From JAGQRJ01 sp041402045 (GTDB lineage Bacteria; Planctomycetota; J058): a DNA stretch of 64,000 nt. The notes beneath the pieces were generated by a model, which saw only the letters and a list, made by a program, of their open reading frames with translations, was not told the origin of the DNA and ran no database searches. The position numbers and the translations under genes are program-made. Positions within the stretch are counted from its first letter, which is position 1, and each line of letters begins with the position of its first letter. This document shows positions 50,901 through 57,639 of this stretch, piece after piece. The DNA is taken from the NCBI GenBank assembly GCA_041402045.1, contig JAWKSZ010000007.1:62001-126000 (forward strand), written 5' to 3'.

Positions 50901-51226
50901 TCGAGCTCGTGGGCGCCGGGCGCCGCGAGGCCAAGGTGCACTACGCCAACCGCCTCAGTGTGCAGCTCGCCCAGGGCATGGGGCAGTTGAGCGTGGCCGC
51001 CCGGGAGGACGGGACGCCGGTGGTCGGGGCCTACGTGAAGGTCTACACCCGGCGCTCGGGGGGGGACACCCGCTTCTACAAGGACGGCTACACGGACCAC
51101 CGCGGGCGCTTCGACTACGCGTCCCTGAGCACCGACGACCTCGACGGCGCGGAGCGCTTCGCGATCCTGGTGCTCTCCAGCGAGCGCGGCGCGGTGATCC
51201 GCGAGGCCTCGCCCCCCAGCCGTTAG
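44957..51226 (+). CDS. 2089-residue protein of unknown function
   Basis: Very large single frame with GAGGAGG 3 nt before ATG 44957. No signal peptide or membrane segment is evident, so a cytosolic location is inferred. Residues 1-480 are helical. About 490-1000 is a beta-rich stretch with carboxypeptidase-regulatory/macroglobulin-like flavour (LTILDEADRPLPGASVWLGG; GKNGEPRPGVALTVQLYY). About 1130-1290 is helical (YACHELHLFLFRKDPRFFDG, GELNTLERILLGRR). Residues about 1309-1395 are low-complexity, Met/Ala/Pro then acidic (FDMDEMEVADEAWDDDD). A mixed region follows with LTNPTSSPQKLELLLQIPRG and a TPR-like helical tail. The last 100 residues again look like an Ig/CarboxypepD fold. It resembles large uncharacterised planctomycete proteins and, loosely, alpha-2-macroglobulins, but no thioester (CGEQ) is present. 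Confidence 0.7.
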   Translation: MTRHDTPQHEPYALGADRDAYLEQLIPGSDDHRYYTCLELQHQGRLDEVPAQLERWISDHGRGQRVREIERRQLLLRWDDASRETLRSELGLSFTHQPDLPGAEAVLPTALPPKLTDADWLLQETFRREGIQGLSGRALERLLDPDVRKVLGRGLQIEELRTLLQRLERPDHPRLVELVLTELEHKHSRGFGTLPIHGKLLAAQLEALAAKRPKLLDDAAFVDLNLVQLQPGPDTAWEHDAAEYEAYLERLWAFVDGLSGAFNSLKAHVLYHRLSFDRRQGRFDRTRFLSYLTLPRQTGYAHPDYLQREDHKRVIAKLGQDFRKETLLPPVHDDEELVRHLCEQVWREGDELPGLEESIQGSVLRRWRAELRILEGLGDAEENYALLNDPSGYQRLKERVDLAFALENPARFAADAPVSLAYTVKNVTRLLVKVFRINALNYALTHGREVDSDLDLDGLVAARERLVEFPDEALRRRREQLELPELQEPGTYVVELIGGGKSSRAVIRKGCLRFVERVGSAGHVLTILDEADRPLPGASVWLGGRAYPADGEGQVRIPFSERPGGRTAILRHESVVTVERLVLAEERYALQAGFHVGREQLVAEGEAEVLVRAQLTLRDTPVNLEHLQDVTLEVQATDRDGTTSSRVERELSWSHTGETVHGFKVPARLARVTFVLRGTVETTVGERQELTAIRTLSLNGVEQEPITSALHLQRTDQGYALHLLGKNGEPRPGVALTVQLYYREHSLRTVSRHKTDPQGRVTLGGLPHVLFLDAECPAAGASSRWTLARGSWELPDALQAAEGERLEVAHLGAATEPARDAVALLERRGAGYLRDLRSLVRLEDGAWVLSGLPAGDYALTLKEPGKTIPIRITRGSTVAGWAVGQKRQLERSPARRVRIAEGRCDGSTVRFRVANAGPQTRVHLLATRFVPQAQAADRLALGAAALRRTEVSPLLSDYQNGRELGDEYRYVLDRQLEPQFPGHLLTRPGLLLNPWARQDTSTELQDAKGGGAFGSAKKRKSREARAEKPPAPEPEGPSGDRLCFDFLAEPGRLRANLRPDAEGWVELARSELQGHTLVRAVAVDPRGVAAGEVALPDAPLPTKDLRQLLDFDAATPYAQRREVDVLQAGERLVIEDLATADMERYDTLRRVFDYFLAQGGAPELAEFEFLLRWPQLSQDEQRERYGKYACHELHLFLFRKDPRFFDGVVRSYLQNKLHKTFLDRWLLGEDLGRYRRSWAYGELNTLERILLGRRGGGDAVARQVGEASDLDPRDPDAEASWFRAALGSRGLAEDDLGFAAAKQVAVKAKMDSMDLSVSRRSRRSSAVPAAKAMAMSMAPPPAPAPRMDRSESMLSAGAAMPMESMEEALSEDYFDMDEMEVADEAWDDDDVERERAISLYRAPEKTQELAEQNYYRVHLREQGPGLISPNAFWADFARHQDGPFTSPHFVRATESLNEMLCALAVLDLPFEAAAPDVSFAEGRCTLTAKSPLVVFHEEIKPTQVAAEPVPILVSQNFFRADDRYRYDDDGERRDNYVRDEFLTHVVYLAQVVLTNPTSSPQKLELLLQIPRGAIPVSAGFKTRGRALYLSPYQTESVEFAFYFPAPGEFPYYPAHVAKDEALVARAEAGVLTVVVTPSKVDETSWEYVSQQGTLDQVLGYLDGHNLGRIDLTRLAWRLKERAAYERILGALEQRLTYEPLLWSYALHHGDTERAAEWLKHRDDVVQSLGAAFVSPWLQLDPVERRTYEHLEYEPLINARAHPLGGQRAILNDRFAAHYRAFLQRLRYHPQLDDRDWLEATVYLLLQDRIAEALEALARVETGRVEAGLQLDYLRAYLAFFTRELERAERIAKLHEDHPVPRWRERFERVLAHIREAEGAAPVEGDPRDRDQRQEAQASREPAFELEVSSEGARVTSRNLEALTLNLYRMDIELLFSRQPFVQQETEQFSFVEPNHTETLRLDPSGETRVALPAALDGQNLVVELVGAGRREAKVHYANRLSVQLAQGMGQLSVAAREDGTPVVGAYVKVYTRRSGGDTRFYKDGYTDHRGRFDYASLSTDDLDGAERFAILVLSSERGAVIREASPPSR

Positions 51227-51239
51227 CGAAGGAGCTCGC

Positions 51240-51789
51240 GTGCAGCCCTCCACCCGGGACGCGCTCCTGGACCTGCTCCAGGACCACGTCGCCGCAGACG
51301 CCGACGAGGCGACCGACCTCGCGCGGATCCGCGCCCTGATCCTTGAGAGCGCGGCGCCCACCTCCCGCGATCAGTTCGCGCCGGGGCACCTCACCGCGAG
51401 CGCGGTGCTCGTGGACCCGGCCCGGGAGCGCACGCTCCTGATCAAGCACCGGAAGCTCGGGCTCTGGCTCCAGCCCGGCGGGCACTTCGAGCCCGACGAG
51501 GTCGTCCCCGCCGCCGCCGCGCTGCGGGAGGTCCAGGAGGAGACTGGCCTCGCGGGCCGGGCCCTGGAGCTCCTCGACGTGGACGTGCACGCGATCCCCG
51601 CGCGCAAGCAGGACCCGGCCCACGAACACTTCGACCTGCGCTTCCTGGTCGAGGTCCCCCTAGCGGCGCCTTCGCCGGCGACGGCGCCGACGCCGTGCGC
51701 TGGCTGCGCCCGAGGAGTTCGCCGACTACGACCTCGACCCGGGGCTGCGCCGCGCCCTGAGCAAGATCGCCTGGGCGGAGGCGCGCTGA
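51240..51789 (+). CDS. Nudix hydrolase, two frameshifts
   Basis: GTG 51240 follows GAAGGAG. It encodes a Nudix pyrophosphohydrolase of about 183 residues: LTASAVLVDPARERTLLIKH, then the Nudix region GGHFEPDEVVPAAAALREVQ continuing EETGL, then DPAHEHFDLRFLVEVP. The frame is lost near 51660 and again near 51710. Restoring one base at each gives FAGDGADAVRWLRPEEF, then ADYDLDPGLRRALSKIAWA and the stop at 51787. The intact tail contains the usual RWxxxxE segment. Substrate unknown. It ends 1 nt before the DUF1697 gene start. Confidence 0.85.
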
Positions 51790-51790
51790 C

Positions 51791-52321
51791 GTGCTGCACG
51801 TGGCCTTCCTGCGCGGCATGAACCTCGGCAAGCGCCGGATCAAGAACCCCGAGCTGTGCGCGGCCTTCGCGGCGATCGGCTGCGAGGACGTGGCTGCCTT
51901 CCTCGCCAGCGGGAACGTGGTGTTCCGCGCACAGGGCAAGGGGGCGGCGCTCGCGCAGCGGATCGCCGAGGGTCTCGAAGCGCAGCTCGGCTACCCCGTG
52001 CCGACCTTCCTGCGCAGCGCCAAGGAGGTGCGCGCGCTCGCCGCCGCGGCGCCCTTCGAGGAGCCCGCCACGCCCCGGGGCAAGCTCCAGGTGGCGTTCC
52101 TGGCGGAGCCCGCCAGCGCCGCGGCGAAGCGCGTCGTGCGGAACCTGCAGTCGGACGCCGACTGGCTGACCGTCGACGGCCGCGAGCTCTACTGGTGGCC
52201 CCAGGGCGGCCTCTCGCAGTCCACCCTCAACCTCGAGGCCCTCGAGCGCGCCCTGGGCGCGTTCACGATCCGCACCCACGCCACCGTGCAGCGGCTGACG
52301 GCGAAGTACCTCGCGGACTGA
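51791..52321 (+). CDS. DUF1697 family protein
   Basis: 176 residues from GTG 51791. Family marks: HVAFLRGMNLGKRRIKNPEL, LASGNVVFRA and LNLEALERALGAFTIRTHAT at the C-terminus. DUF1697 is a small cytosolic alpha/beta fold of unknown function, common in soil bacteria. It is immediately downstream of the Nudix gene, so probably co-transcribed. Confidence 0.9.
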   Translation: MLHVAFLRGMNLGKRRIKNPELCAAFAAIGCEDVAAFLASGNVVFRAQGKGAALAQRIAEGLEAQLGYPVPTFLRSAKEVRALAAAAPFEEPATPRGKLQVAFLAEPASAAAKRVVRNLQSDADWLTVDGRELYWWPQGGLSQSTLNLEALERALGAFTIRTHATVQRLTAKYLAD

Positions 52322-52385
52322 GGCGTCGCCTCGGCGGCGCGCAGTCGTTGCCTCCGCCGATCCGGTCACCGCAGCGCTGCCGCGG

Positions 52386-52600
52386 CGCTCCGCTGGAGTC
52401 GGATACGTGTCGCGGATGGGATGGGCGCAGGCAAGCTGCGCCCCTGCAGCAGAGGGCGATCGCCTCGCGACGCGCTCCGCTGGAGTCGAACCCGTGTCGC
52501 GGCCGGGTCCCGACAGCAGAGGGCGATCGCCGCCGTCCAGGCGTGCCTCCGTAGGGGCGCAGCTTGCCTGCGCCCATCCTACCCCCGCAGCGGTTACGCG
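52386..52600. repeat. REP-like inverted pair, copy 3
   Basis: Left unit 52411-52450 (GATGGGCGCAGGCAAGCTGC, GCCCCTGC) and right unit 52550-52588 (CGTAGGGGCGCAGCTTGCC, TGCGCCCATCC) are inverted. The flanking block GCGCTCCGCTGGAGTCG, GTGTCGCGG occurs twice (52386 and 52468), as does AGCAGAGGGCGATCGCC (52449 and 52516), so this copy carries an internal duplication. It lies in the 447-nt gap 52322-52768; the rest of that gap shows nothing recognisable apart from the downstream ribosome-binding site. Confidence 0.8.
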
Positions 52601-52768
52601 CTGTGTGGAGCTCCGCAGGAAGCGGACACGGTGCCTGCGAGACAGGGCTGTCCCGCACAGCCCCCCAGGGCGTCTCACGGGGCTCGATAAGCCCCGGAGC
52701 CTCGGTTGGCGTAGGAGTTGCACGAAGGAGGGCAACCATCCTCGAACCCGAACCCGCAGGAGGCTCCC

Positions 52769-53269
52769 TTGCGCACCCTGAACCCCCACGACTTCCGCGA
52801 CGAGCTCGACGGCTTCTCCGTCGGCTTCCTCTGCACCCACATTCCCGACGCGGGCTTGACCGCGCGGCCCATGCGCCTGCTCGGCAAGCTCGAGGGCGAC
52901 GACCGGCTGTGGTTCGCCACCAGCCTCAAGTCGCCGAAGATCGCCGACCTCAGCGCCGACCCCGAGGTGTGCGTCACCTTCCAGGACGGCGCGCGCTACG
53001 CCACGATCTCCGGCGAGGCCGAGATCGTGATCTCCCCCGACAAGGCGATCGAGCTCTGGAGCGAGTCGCTGCGGATCTGGTTCCCCGACGGCGCGCGCTC
53101 CGAGGACCTGGCCCTGGTCGCCGTCTCCCCCTGGAGCGGCGAGCTGTGGGACATGAGCGGGGTGGTGCGCAAGCTGCGCTTCGCCCTCGCCGCCAGCCGC
53201 GCCTACTTCACCGGCGAGGCCGTGTCCGACGACGCCCTGGACCACGCGCGCATGCAGCTCGTGGAGTAA
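52769..53269 (+). CDS. Pyridoxamine-5'-phosphate-oxidase-like (general stress protein 26 type) flavoprotein
   Basis: 166 residues from TTG 52769, chosen because AGGAGG (52758-52763) lies 5 nt upstream. Split-barrel FMN-binding fold: ARPMRLLGKLEGDDRLWFAT, SADPEVCVTFQDGARYATIS, then the AELWSESLRIWFPDG-like helix and LVAVSPWSGELWDMSG. Close to bacterial GSP26/BLUF-free PPOX proteins, which bind flavin and are stress-related. Substrate unknown. It is followed after 39 nt by a hemerythrin gene, an oxygen/stress-themed pair. Confidence 0.85.
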   Translation: MRTLNPHDFRDELDGFSVGFLCTHIPDAGLTARPMRLLGKLEGDDRLWFATSLKSPKIADLSADPEVCVTFQDGARYATISGEAEIVISPDKAIELWSESLRIWFPDGARSEDLALVAVSPWSGELWDMSGVVRKLRFALAASRAYFTGEAVSDDALDHARMQLVE

Positions 53270-53308
53270 GCCCGACGCCGCCCCCCTGACCGAGAGGACC
53301 CACCCCCC

Positions 53309-53752
53309 ATGACCGACCTACGCACCCACCTCAGCCTCGACCACCTGCGGACCATGACCCGGGTGGATCACCTGCTCGACTCCCCCGAGGCTGGGGTCCG
53401 CAGCGACGTGCTCAGCGCGCTGCGCCAAGAGCTGTCCGCCCACCACCAGGCCGAGCAGGAGGTCGTGTACTCGGCCCTCGCCCGCCGCGGCGGCGAAGCC
53501 GAGCTCCTGGCCCTGGAGGGCCAGGAGGAGCACGAGCTCCTCGAGCGCATCCTGCTCAGCCTGGCCTCGAGCGGGAAGAAGGACGCGCCTCGCTGGACCG
53601 CGCGCTGCCGCATGCTCAAGGCCTACCTTCAGCACCACTTCGAGGAGGAGGAGCGCGAGGTGTTCGACCTCCTGGGCAGGATCTTCACCCAGCGCGAGCT
53701 GGACGACCTCGGGCTCATGTTCGAGGGAGCCAAGCAAGTGCTCATACACTGA
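53309..53752 (+). CDS. Hemerythrin HHE-domain protein
   Basis: 147 residues, four-helix bundle with a non-heme di-iron site. Ligands visible: SLDHLRTMTRVDHLL (His), LSAHHQAEQEVVYSAL (His...Glu), EEHELLERIL (His) and LQHHFEEEEREVFDLL (His...Glu). Such proteins sense or store O2, NO or iron. Cytosolic; adjacent to the PPOX-like flavoprotein. Confidence 0.9.
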   Translation: MTDLRTHLSLDHLRTMTRVDHLLDSPEAGVRSDVLSALRQELSAHHQAEQEVVYSALARRGGEAELLALEGQEEHELLERILLSLASSGKKDAPRWTARCRMLKAYLQHHFEEEEREVFDLLGRIFTQRELDDLGLMFEGAKQVLIH

Positions 53753-53859
53753 CGCACCGCTCACCCTCTATGCTCCTTGCGCCGCGGCGCCTCCCCCGGA
53801 GGCCCGCGGCGCGCCTCGTGTGGGGTGTCTGCCGGCGGCGGGCGGTGCGACACTCCGGC

Positions 53860-56067
53860 ATGAGCGCAGAGACCCCCGACGTCCAGCACCGCGGCGAGCT
53901 GAGCGACTACGCGCGATACCTGGCCGGCATGGACGCCTCCATGCGGCAGAAGGTGGCGCTGACCGCCGCGCACCTGTTGGGCGAGGGCCGGGTGGCCGAC
54001 ATGGGCATGGGCTCCGGCGCGGGCAGCGCGGCCCTGGCCGGGCTCTACCCGCGGCTGGAGGTCACCGGCGTCGACCTCAGCCCGACCATGGTCGCCCTGG
54101 CCCAGGAGCGCTTCGGCGAGCGGCCGAACCTCCAGTTCCGCGAGGGGGACATCGCCCAGCCCTGCTTCCCCCCCGAGAGCCTGGCCGGGATCTTCGACAG
54201 CTCGGTCCTGCACCACGTGACCAGCTTCGGCGCCTACGACCGTGTCGCCGCCGCGCGCTGCCTGGCGGCGCAGGTGCCTCAGCTCGCCGTGGGCGGCTCC
54301 CTGATCGTGCGCGACTTCCTCGACCCCGGCCCCGGCGAGGTCCTGCTCGACCTGCCCACGACCGACGGCGACGCGAGCGACGACCCCGAGGCGTGCTCCA
54401 GCGCGGCGCTGCTCGAGCGCTTCGCCCGCGAGTTCCGCAGCCTGCGCCCGGAGGCCGAGCGCGGGTTTCCGCTCCAGACCCTCGGTGAGCCCTGCCCCGG
54501 CTGGCGCCGCTACCGCCTGGCCCGGACCCACGCCGTCGAGTTCGTGCTGCGCAAGGACTACAAGGCCGACTGGGTCGCCGAGGTCATGGAGGAATACACC
54601 TACCTCGACCAGGACGGGTTCGAGGCGGTGTTCGCCCGGCTCGGGTTGCGGGTCCTGGCCTCGACCCCGCTGCGCAACCCCTGGATCGTGGCCCACCGCT
54701 TCCGCGGCAAGTTCGTGCTGCGCGACCTCGAGGGTCAGCCGCTGGAGGACCCCGCCACCAACTACGTGATCGTGGGCGAGCGCGTGCCCCCGGGCCAGGG
54801 CGTGCGTCTGCGGGAGGCCGGTCCGGGCCAGGCCCCGGCGAGCTTCCTCGAGCTCGAGCACCACCGCCGTCAGGACGGCCCGGTCTACGACCTGGTCCGC
54901 CGCCCGCACCTGACCGTCGACCTGCTGCCCTGGTTCCGGGACGGGGCGGAGCTGTTCGTGCTCGCGCGCAAGAGCTACCCGCGCCCGATCCTCACGGCCC
55001 CCAGCACCCCGGCCCTCGACGGGAGCCGGGTCGGCGGGGGCTACGTCACCGAGCCGCTCTCGGTGCTGCAGGAGGACGCGCCCCTGGGCGCGACCGCCGA
55101 GCGCGCGCTGCGCGAGCGCGCGGGGATCGACCCCGAGGCGCTGCGCGGGTTCCGCCCCGGCTCGACCTACTACCCCTCTCCGGGCGGGATCCAAGAGGAG
55201 GTGCGCTCGCTCCTGGTCGAGGTCGAGCCGCTCTACCTCGCCCGCGCGGTGCCCGACGTGTCGGGCTTCAGCACCTCGGGCCAGGTGCGCGCCCTCGAGG
55301 CGCGTCAGGCCCTGCGCGCGGCCCAGGTCGGCGGGCTGCCCAACGCGCGGCTGGAGCTCAACGTCTACGAGCTCTTGCTGCAGGTCGGCGAGGACCCGGG
55401 GCCCTGGATCGGCGCCGCGGTGGAGCTGGACCGGGCCCCCGCGGTCGCGGTGCACACCCTGGCCGACCTCGCGCGGCGCCCCGCGCGGCGCCGCTTCCGC
55501 CCGGTGGGCCCCGAGGCCTCGACCGGGTTCCTGCGCCTGGCCCGCGCCCGCTTCGACGAGCTCGACGCCTCGGGCGAGACGGTGGCCAGCCGCGAGCTGG
55601 AGTACGTGGTCCCCGCCCGCGCGAGCACGAACACCGTGGCGGTCGCGCTCCTGCGTCGTCAGGGGGACGAGGTGCTCCTCGGCCTCGACGACGACGACCT
55701 CCCCGCGGCCCAGGCCTTCACTGGGAACAGCGAGCTGCTCGTGACCCCGGCCTGGCGCTTGCCCCCGGACGTCCCCAGCCTGACCCCGGCCAGCGCCTGG
55801 GTCGCCGAGCGCCTGGCGCGGGAATACGGGGTGCGCTGCCGGCGGATCGTGCCCCTCGGCGGGCGCTACCACCCCTCGCCGGGCGTGACCCCCGAGGTCG
55901 TGTTTCCCCTGGCGTGCGAGGTCGAGGGCGAGCTCGAGGCGGCGGAGCGCCCGCTGGTGTGGGTCTCCTTGCGCGAGGCCGTGCGCGAGCGGGGCCTGCT
56001 CCCGGACGGGCACCTGCGGGTGGTCTCCCTGCGCGCCGCCCACGCGCTGGGGTGCTGGCCCGCGTAG
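53860..56067 (+). CDS. SAM methyltransferase fused to two degenerate Nudix-like domains
   Basis: 735 residues from ATG 53860; the longer upstream reading is not supported. N-terminal class I methyltransferase (about 1-250): VADMGMGSGAGSAALAG (motif I), VTGVDLSPTMVALAQ, SSVLHHVTSFGAYDR and the post-core GGSLIVRDFLDPGPGE. Two similar modules follow. Module 1 (about 390-490): VGGGYVTEPLSVLQEDAPLG, LRERAGIDPEAL, YYPSPGGIQEEV. Module 2 (about 585-735): ASTNTVAVALLRRQGDEVLL, ERLAREYGVRC, YHPSPGVTPEVVF. Both keep the fold pattern of Nudix domains but lack REUXEE, so they are probably binding, not hydrolytic. Function unknown. Confidence 0.75.
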   Translation: MSAETPDVQHRGELSDYARYLAGMDASMRQKVALTAAHLLGEGRVADMGMGSGAGSAALAGLYPRLEVTGVDLSPTMVALAQERFGERPNLQFREGDIAQPCFPPESLAGIFDSSVLHHVTSFGAYDRVAAARCLAAQVPQLAVGGSLIVRDFLDPGPGEVLLDLPTTDGDASDDPEACSSAALLERFAREFRSLRPEAERGFPLQTLGEPCPGWRRYRLARTHAVEFVLRKDYKADWVAEVMEEYTYLDQDGFEAVFARLGLRVLASTPLRNPWIVAHRFRGKFVLRDLEGQPLEDPATNYVIVGERVPPGQGVRLREAGPGQAPASFLELEHHRRQDGPVYDLVRRPHLTVDLLPWFRDGAELFVLARKSYPRPILTAPSTPALDGSRVGGGYVTEPLSVLQEDAPLGATAERALRERAGIDPEALRGFRPGSTYYPSPGGIQEEVRSLLVEVEPLYLARAVPDVSGFSTSGQVRALEARQALRAAQVGGLPNARLELNVYELLLQVGEDPGPWIGAAVELDRAPAVAVHTLADLARRPARRRFRPVGPEASTGFLRLARARFDELDASGETVASRELEYVVPARASTNTVAVALLRRQGDEVLLGLDDDDLPAAQAFTGNSELLVTPAWRLPPDVPSLTPASAWVAERLAREYGVRCRRIVPLGGRYHPSPGVTPEVVFPLACEVEGELEAAERPLVWVSLREAVRERGLLPDGHLRVVSLRAAHALGCWPA

Positions 56068-56071
56068 CGCG

Positions 56072-56333
56072 CCCTGCCCCGGCCCCTGCCCCTGCCCCTG
56101 CCCCTGCCCCTGCCCTCCAGGTCCGAGCGTACGCGGCGAGTACGGTTCTACCGCCAAGGACGCCAAGGTCGCCAAGGCTCCGCTGGTTCACACCGCGCCG
56201 AGGGTGAAGGCTTCGTCTTGCCGAGCTCGCGGCGCGAGGACGCTGACGCGGAGCCTCACTCCCCTCCTCCCGACCTCACGGGACGAGGACGCGGACGCGG
56301 AGCCTTGGCGGCCTTGGCGTCCTTGGCGGTACT
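56072..56333. repeat. GCCAAGG-type inverted-repeat element B
   Basis: Left tract of CCCTGCC hexamers (56072-56116). Inner left 56149-56182 and inner right 56296-56333 match as inverted repeats at about 33 of 34 positions, built from CGCCAAGG units ending GGCTCCG, with a 113-nt core. It fills most of the convergent gap 56068-56384. The inner repeats are essentially the same as in the element at 44456-44851. Confidence 0.85.
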
Positions 56334-56384
56334 CCCGTTTCGCCGGCGCGCCTCCGGCGCGCAGGCAGCGGGAGGCGAGAAGCG

Positions 56385-57410
56385 CTAGGGCTTGGCGGGC
56401 GCGACGTGCACGCGCTGACCGTAGTCGAGGACCGCCCAGCGCACGTCGGCGTCGAACTCGCGGTTGTAGCTCTTGAGGTGCCGGCGGAAGGTCGCGGGGT
56501 CGACCCCGGGGAACAGGGCCAGGCCCGCGTTCAGGGGCTGCATGAAGTTGTCGTAGTGCGTGGGGAGCACGAGCTGCGCCTGGGACTCTTGCACGATCGC
56601 GCGGGTGCGCACGCTCTTGAGCGGCTCGCCGTTGATCCCGTAGATCAACACGTCGGCGGTCAGCCCGCCGAGGTCACCCTCTTCGAACTTGATCGTGGGG
56701 TGGAACCACACCGAGGTCCCGTTCTCGGAGCGCAGGTGGAAGCTCAGGGTCTCGTCGAGGCCGAACTGCCAGAACCAGAGCTTGCCCGCGCTCGGGGACA
56801 CCTCGCCGGCGAAGGGCGGGTCCATGCCCAGGATCGGCACGTGCACGGCCTTGGCCGCGGTCACCGTGAAGGTCCCCAGCGTCACGCGCTCGCCGGGAGC
56901 GATCGGGTGGGTCTGGGCGGCGGGGACGCCGCGGGACTGGGCCAGGTTGCAGGTCGAGGTCGAGCCGTAGACCTGCGCTCCGGTGCGGGTCGCGATCGCG
57001 GGCACGTCCAGGGCGTGGTCGTGGTGGGAGTGGTTCACCAGGATGTAGTCGGCGCGGGCGATCCAGGGGTCGACGACCTTGGGGTCGGACGCGAGGGGCA
57101 GGAGCAGCTCCGAGGGCCGCGGCCGGGTGAGGGTCGGGTCGAGCAGGATCGTGGTCGTGCCGTCGCTGATCTCGTAGCCCGAGATCCCCAGCCAGCGGAT
57201 CCAGAGGCCCTGGTCGGCCTGGGCCTGCTGGGGGCCTAGGGCGTCCTCGGGGTCGATCGCGTAGGGCACGTGCCGGAAGTAGGTCTCGGCGACCACGGCC
57301 AGGACCCCGGGGGACAGCACGAGCAAGAGCACGAGCCCCAGCAGCAGCCGTCGCCAGCGGCGCTTCGGGCGGCCCGCGTTGTTCAGTTCCCAGGTGCTGC
57401 TGCGTCCCAT
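56385..57410 (-). CDS. Membrane-anchored metallo-beta-lactamase-fold hydrolase (NAPE-PLD/UlaG-like)
   Basis: 341 residues from ATG 57410. A basic N-terminus then a membrane anchor (LLLGLVLLLVLSPGVLAVV, about 20-40), with the catalytic domain probably periplasmic. Zn-binding: LVNHSHHDHALDVPAI (HxHxDH), later HVPILGMDPPF, FHPTIKFEEGD (Asp region) and LPTHYDNFMQP (His). The order resembles NAPE-phospholipase-D-like and UlaG-like hydrolases. Substrate unknown. TACCAT lies 7 nt upstream of this ATG, which favours it over the ATG 9 nt earlier that would lie in the box. Confidence 0.85.
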   Translation of the reverse strand: MGRSSTWELNNAGRPKRRWRRLLLGLVLLLVLSPGVLAVVAETYFRHVPYAIDPEDALGPQQAQADQGLWIRWLGISGYEISDGTTTILLDPTLTRPRPSELLLPLASDPKVVDPWIARADYILVNHSHHDHALDVPAIATRTGAQVYGSTSTCNLAQSRGVPAAQTHPIAPGERVTLGTFTVTAAKAVHVPILGMDPPFAGEVSPSAGKLWFWQFGLDETLSFHLRSENGTSVWFHPTIKFEEGDLGGLTADVLIYGINGEPLKSVRTRAIVQESQAQLVLPTHYDNFMQPLNAGLALFPGVDPATFRRHLKSYNREFDADVRWAVLDYGQRVHVAPAKP

Positions 57411-57417
57411 GGCGCGC

Positions 57418-57423
57418 ATGGTA
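57418..57423 (-). promoter_or_regulatory. -10 box, leaderless start of the metallo-hydrolase
   Basis: Minus-strand TACCAT followed by 7 nt and the ATG at 57410. Confidence 0.4.
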
Positions 57424-57535
57424 GCACCGGCGCGCGGGACCCCGCGACGGCGCGGGGACCTCCTGCGCAGGCGCGCGGGGCGGGGCCAGGACCCTGCGCT
57501 CAGCCCTCGGCGCAGTCGACGGGTGAGGGGTACAC

Positions 57536-57570
57536 GCCTCCGCCCTCGCGGGGGTCGCGAGGGCGGAGGC
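57536..57570. repeat. Perfect 15-bp hairpin in a gene-free region
   Basis: GCCTCCGCCCTCGCG, 5-nt loop GGGGT, and the exact reverse complement. It lies in the divergent gap 57424-57866, whose only other recognisable structure is the GA microsatellite. A role as attenuator, terminator or protein site is unknown. Confidence 0.75.
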
Positions 57571-57615
57571 TGGAGGGGAACGAACAAAGGAGTTCCCACC
57601 AAGAACAAAGGAGTG

Positions 57616-57639
57616 GAGAGAGAGAGAGAGAGAGAGAGA
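57616..57639 (+). repeat. (GA)12 microsatellite
   Basis: Uninterrupted GA dinucleotides, followed by AGAGAAG. Just upstream AACAAAGGAGT occurs twice. The tract is purine-only and unusual in such GC-rich DNA; length variation (phase-variable spacing) is possible but it is about 260 nt from the nearest start codon. Confidence 0.85.

Noticed and set aside
44930..51361. A 2143-residue open frame antisense to the giant protein gene
   Set aside because: High third-position GC on the sense strand removes stops from this antisense frame. Its product is Val/Ala/Arg/His-rich, has no domains, and the sense frame has a ribosome-binding site and sensible protein composition.
53770..53859. N-terminal extension of the methyltransferase-Nudix protein
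   Set aside because: The extension is Arg/Pro-rich, not methyltransferase-like; ATG 53860 gives a normal family start.
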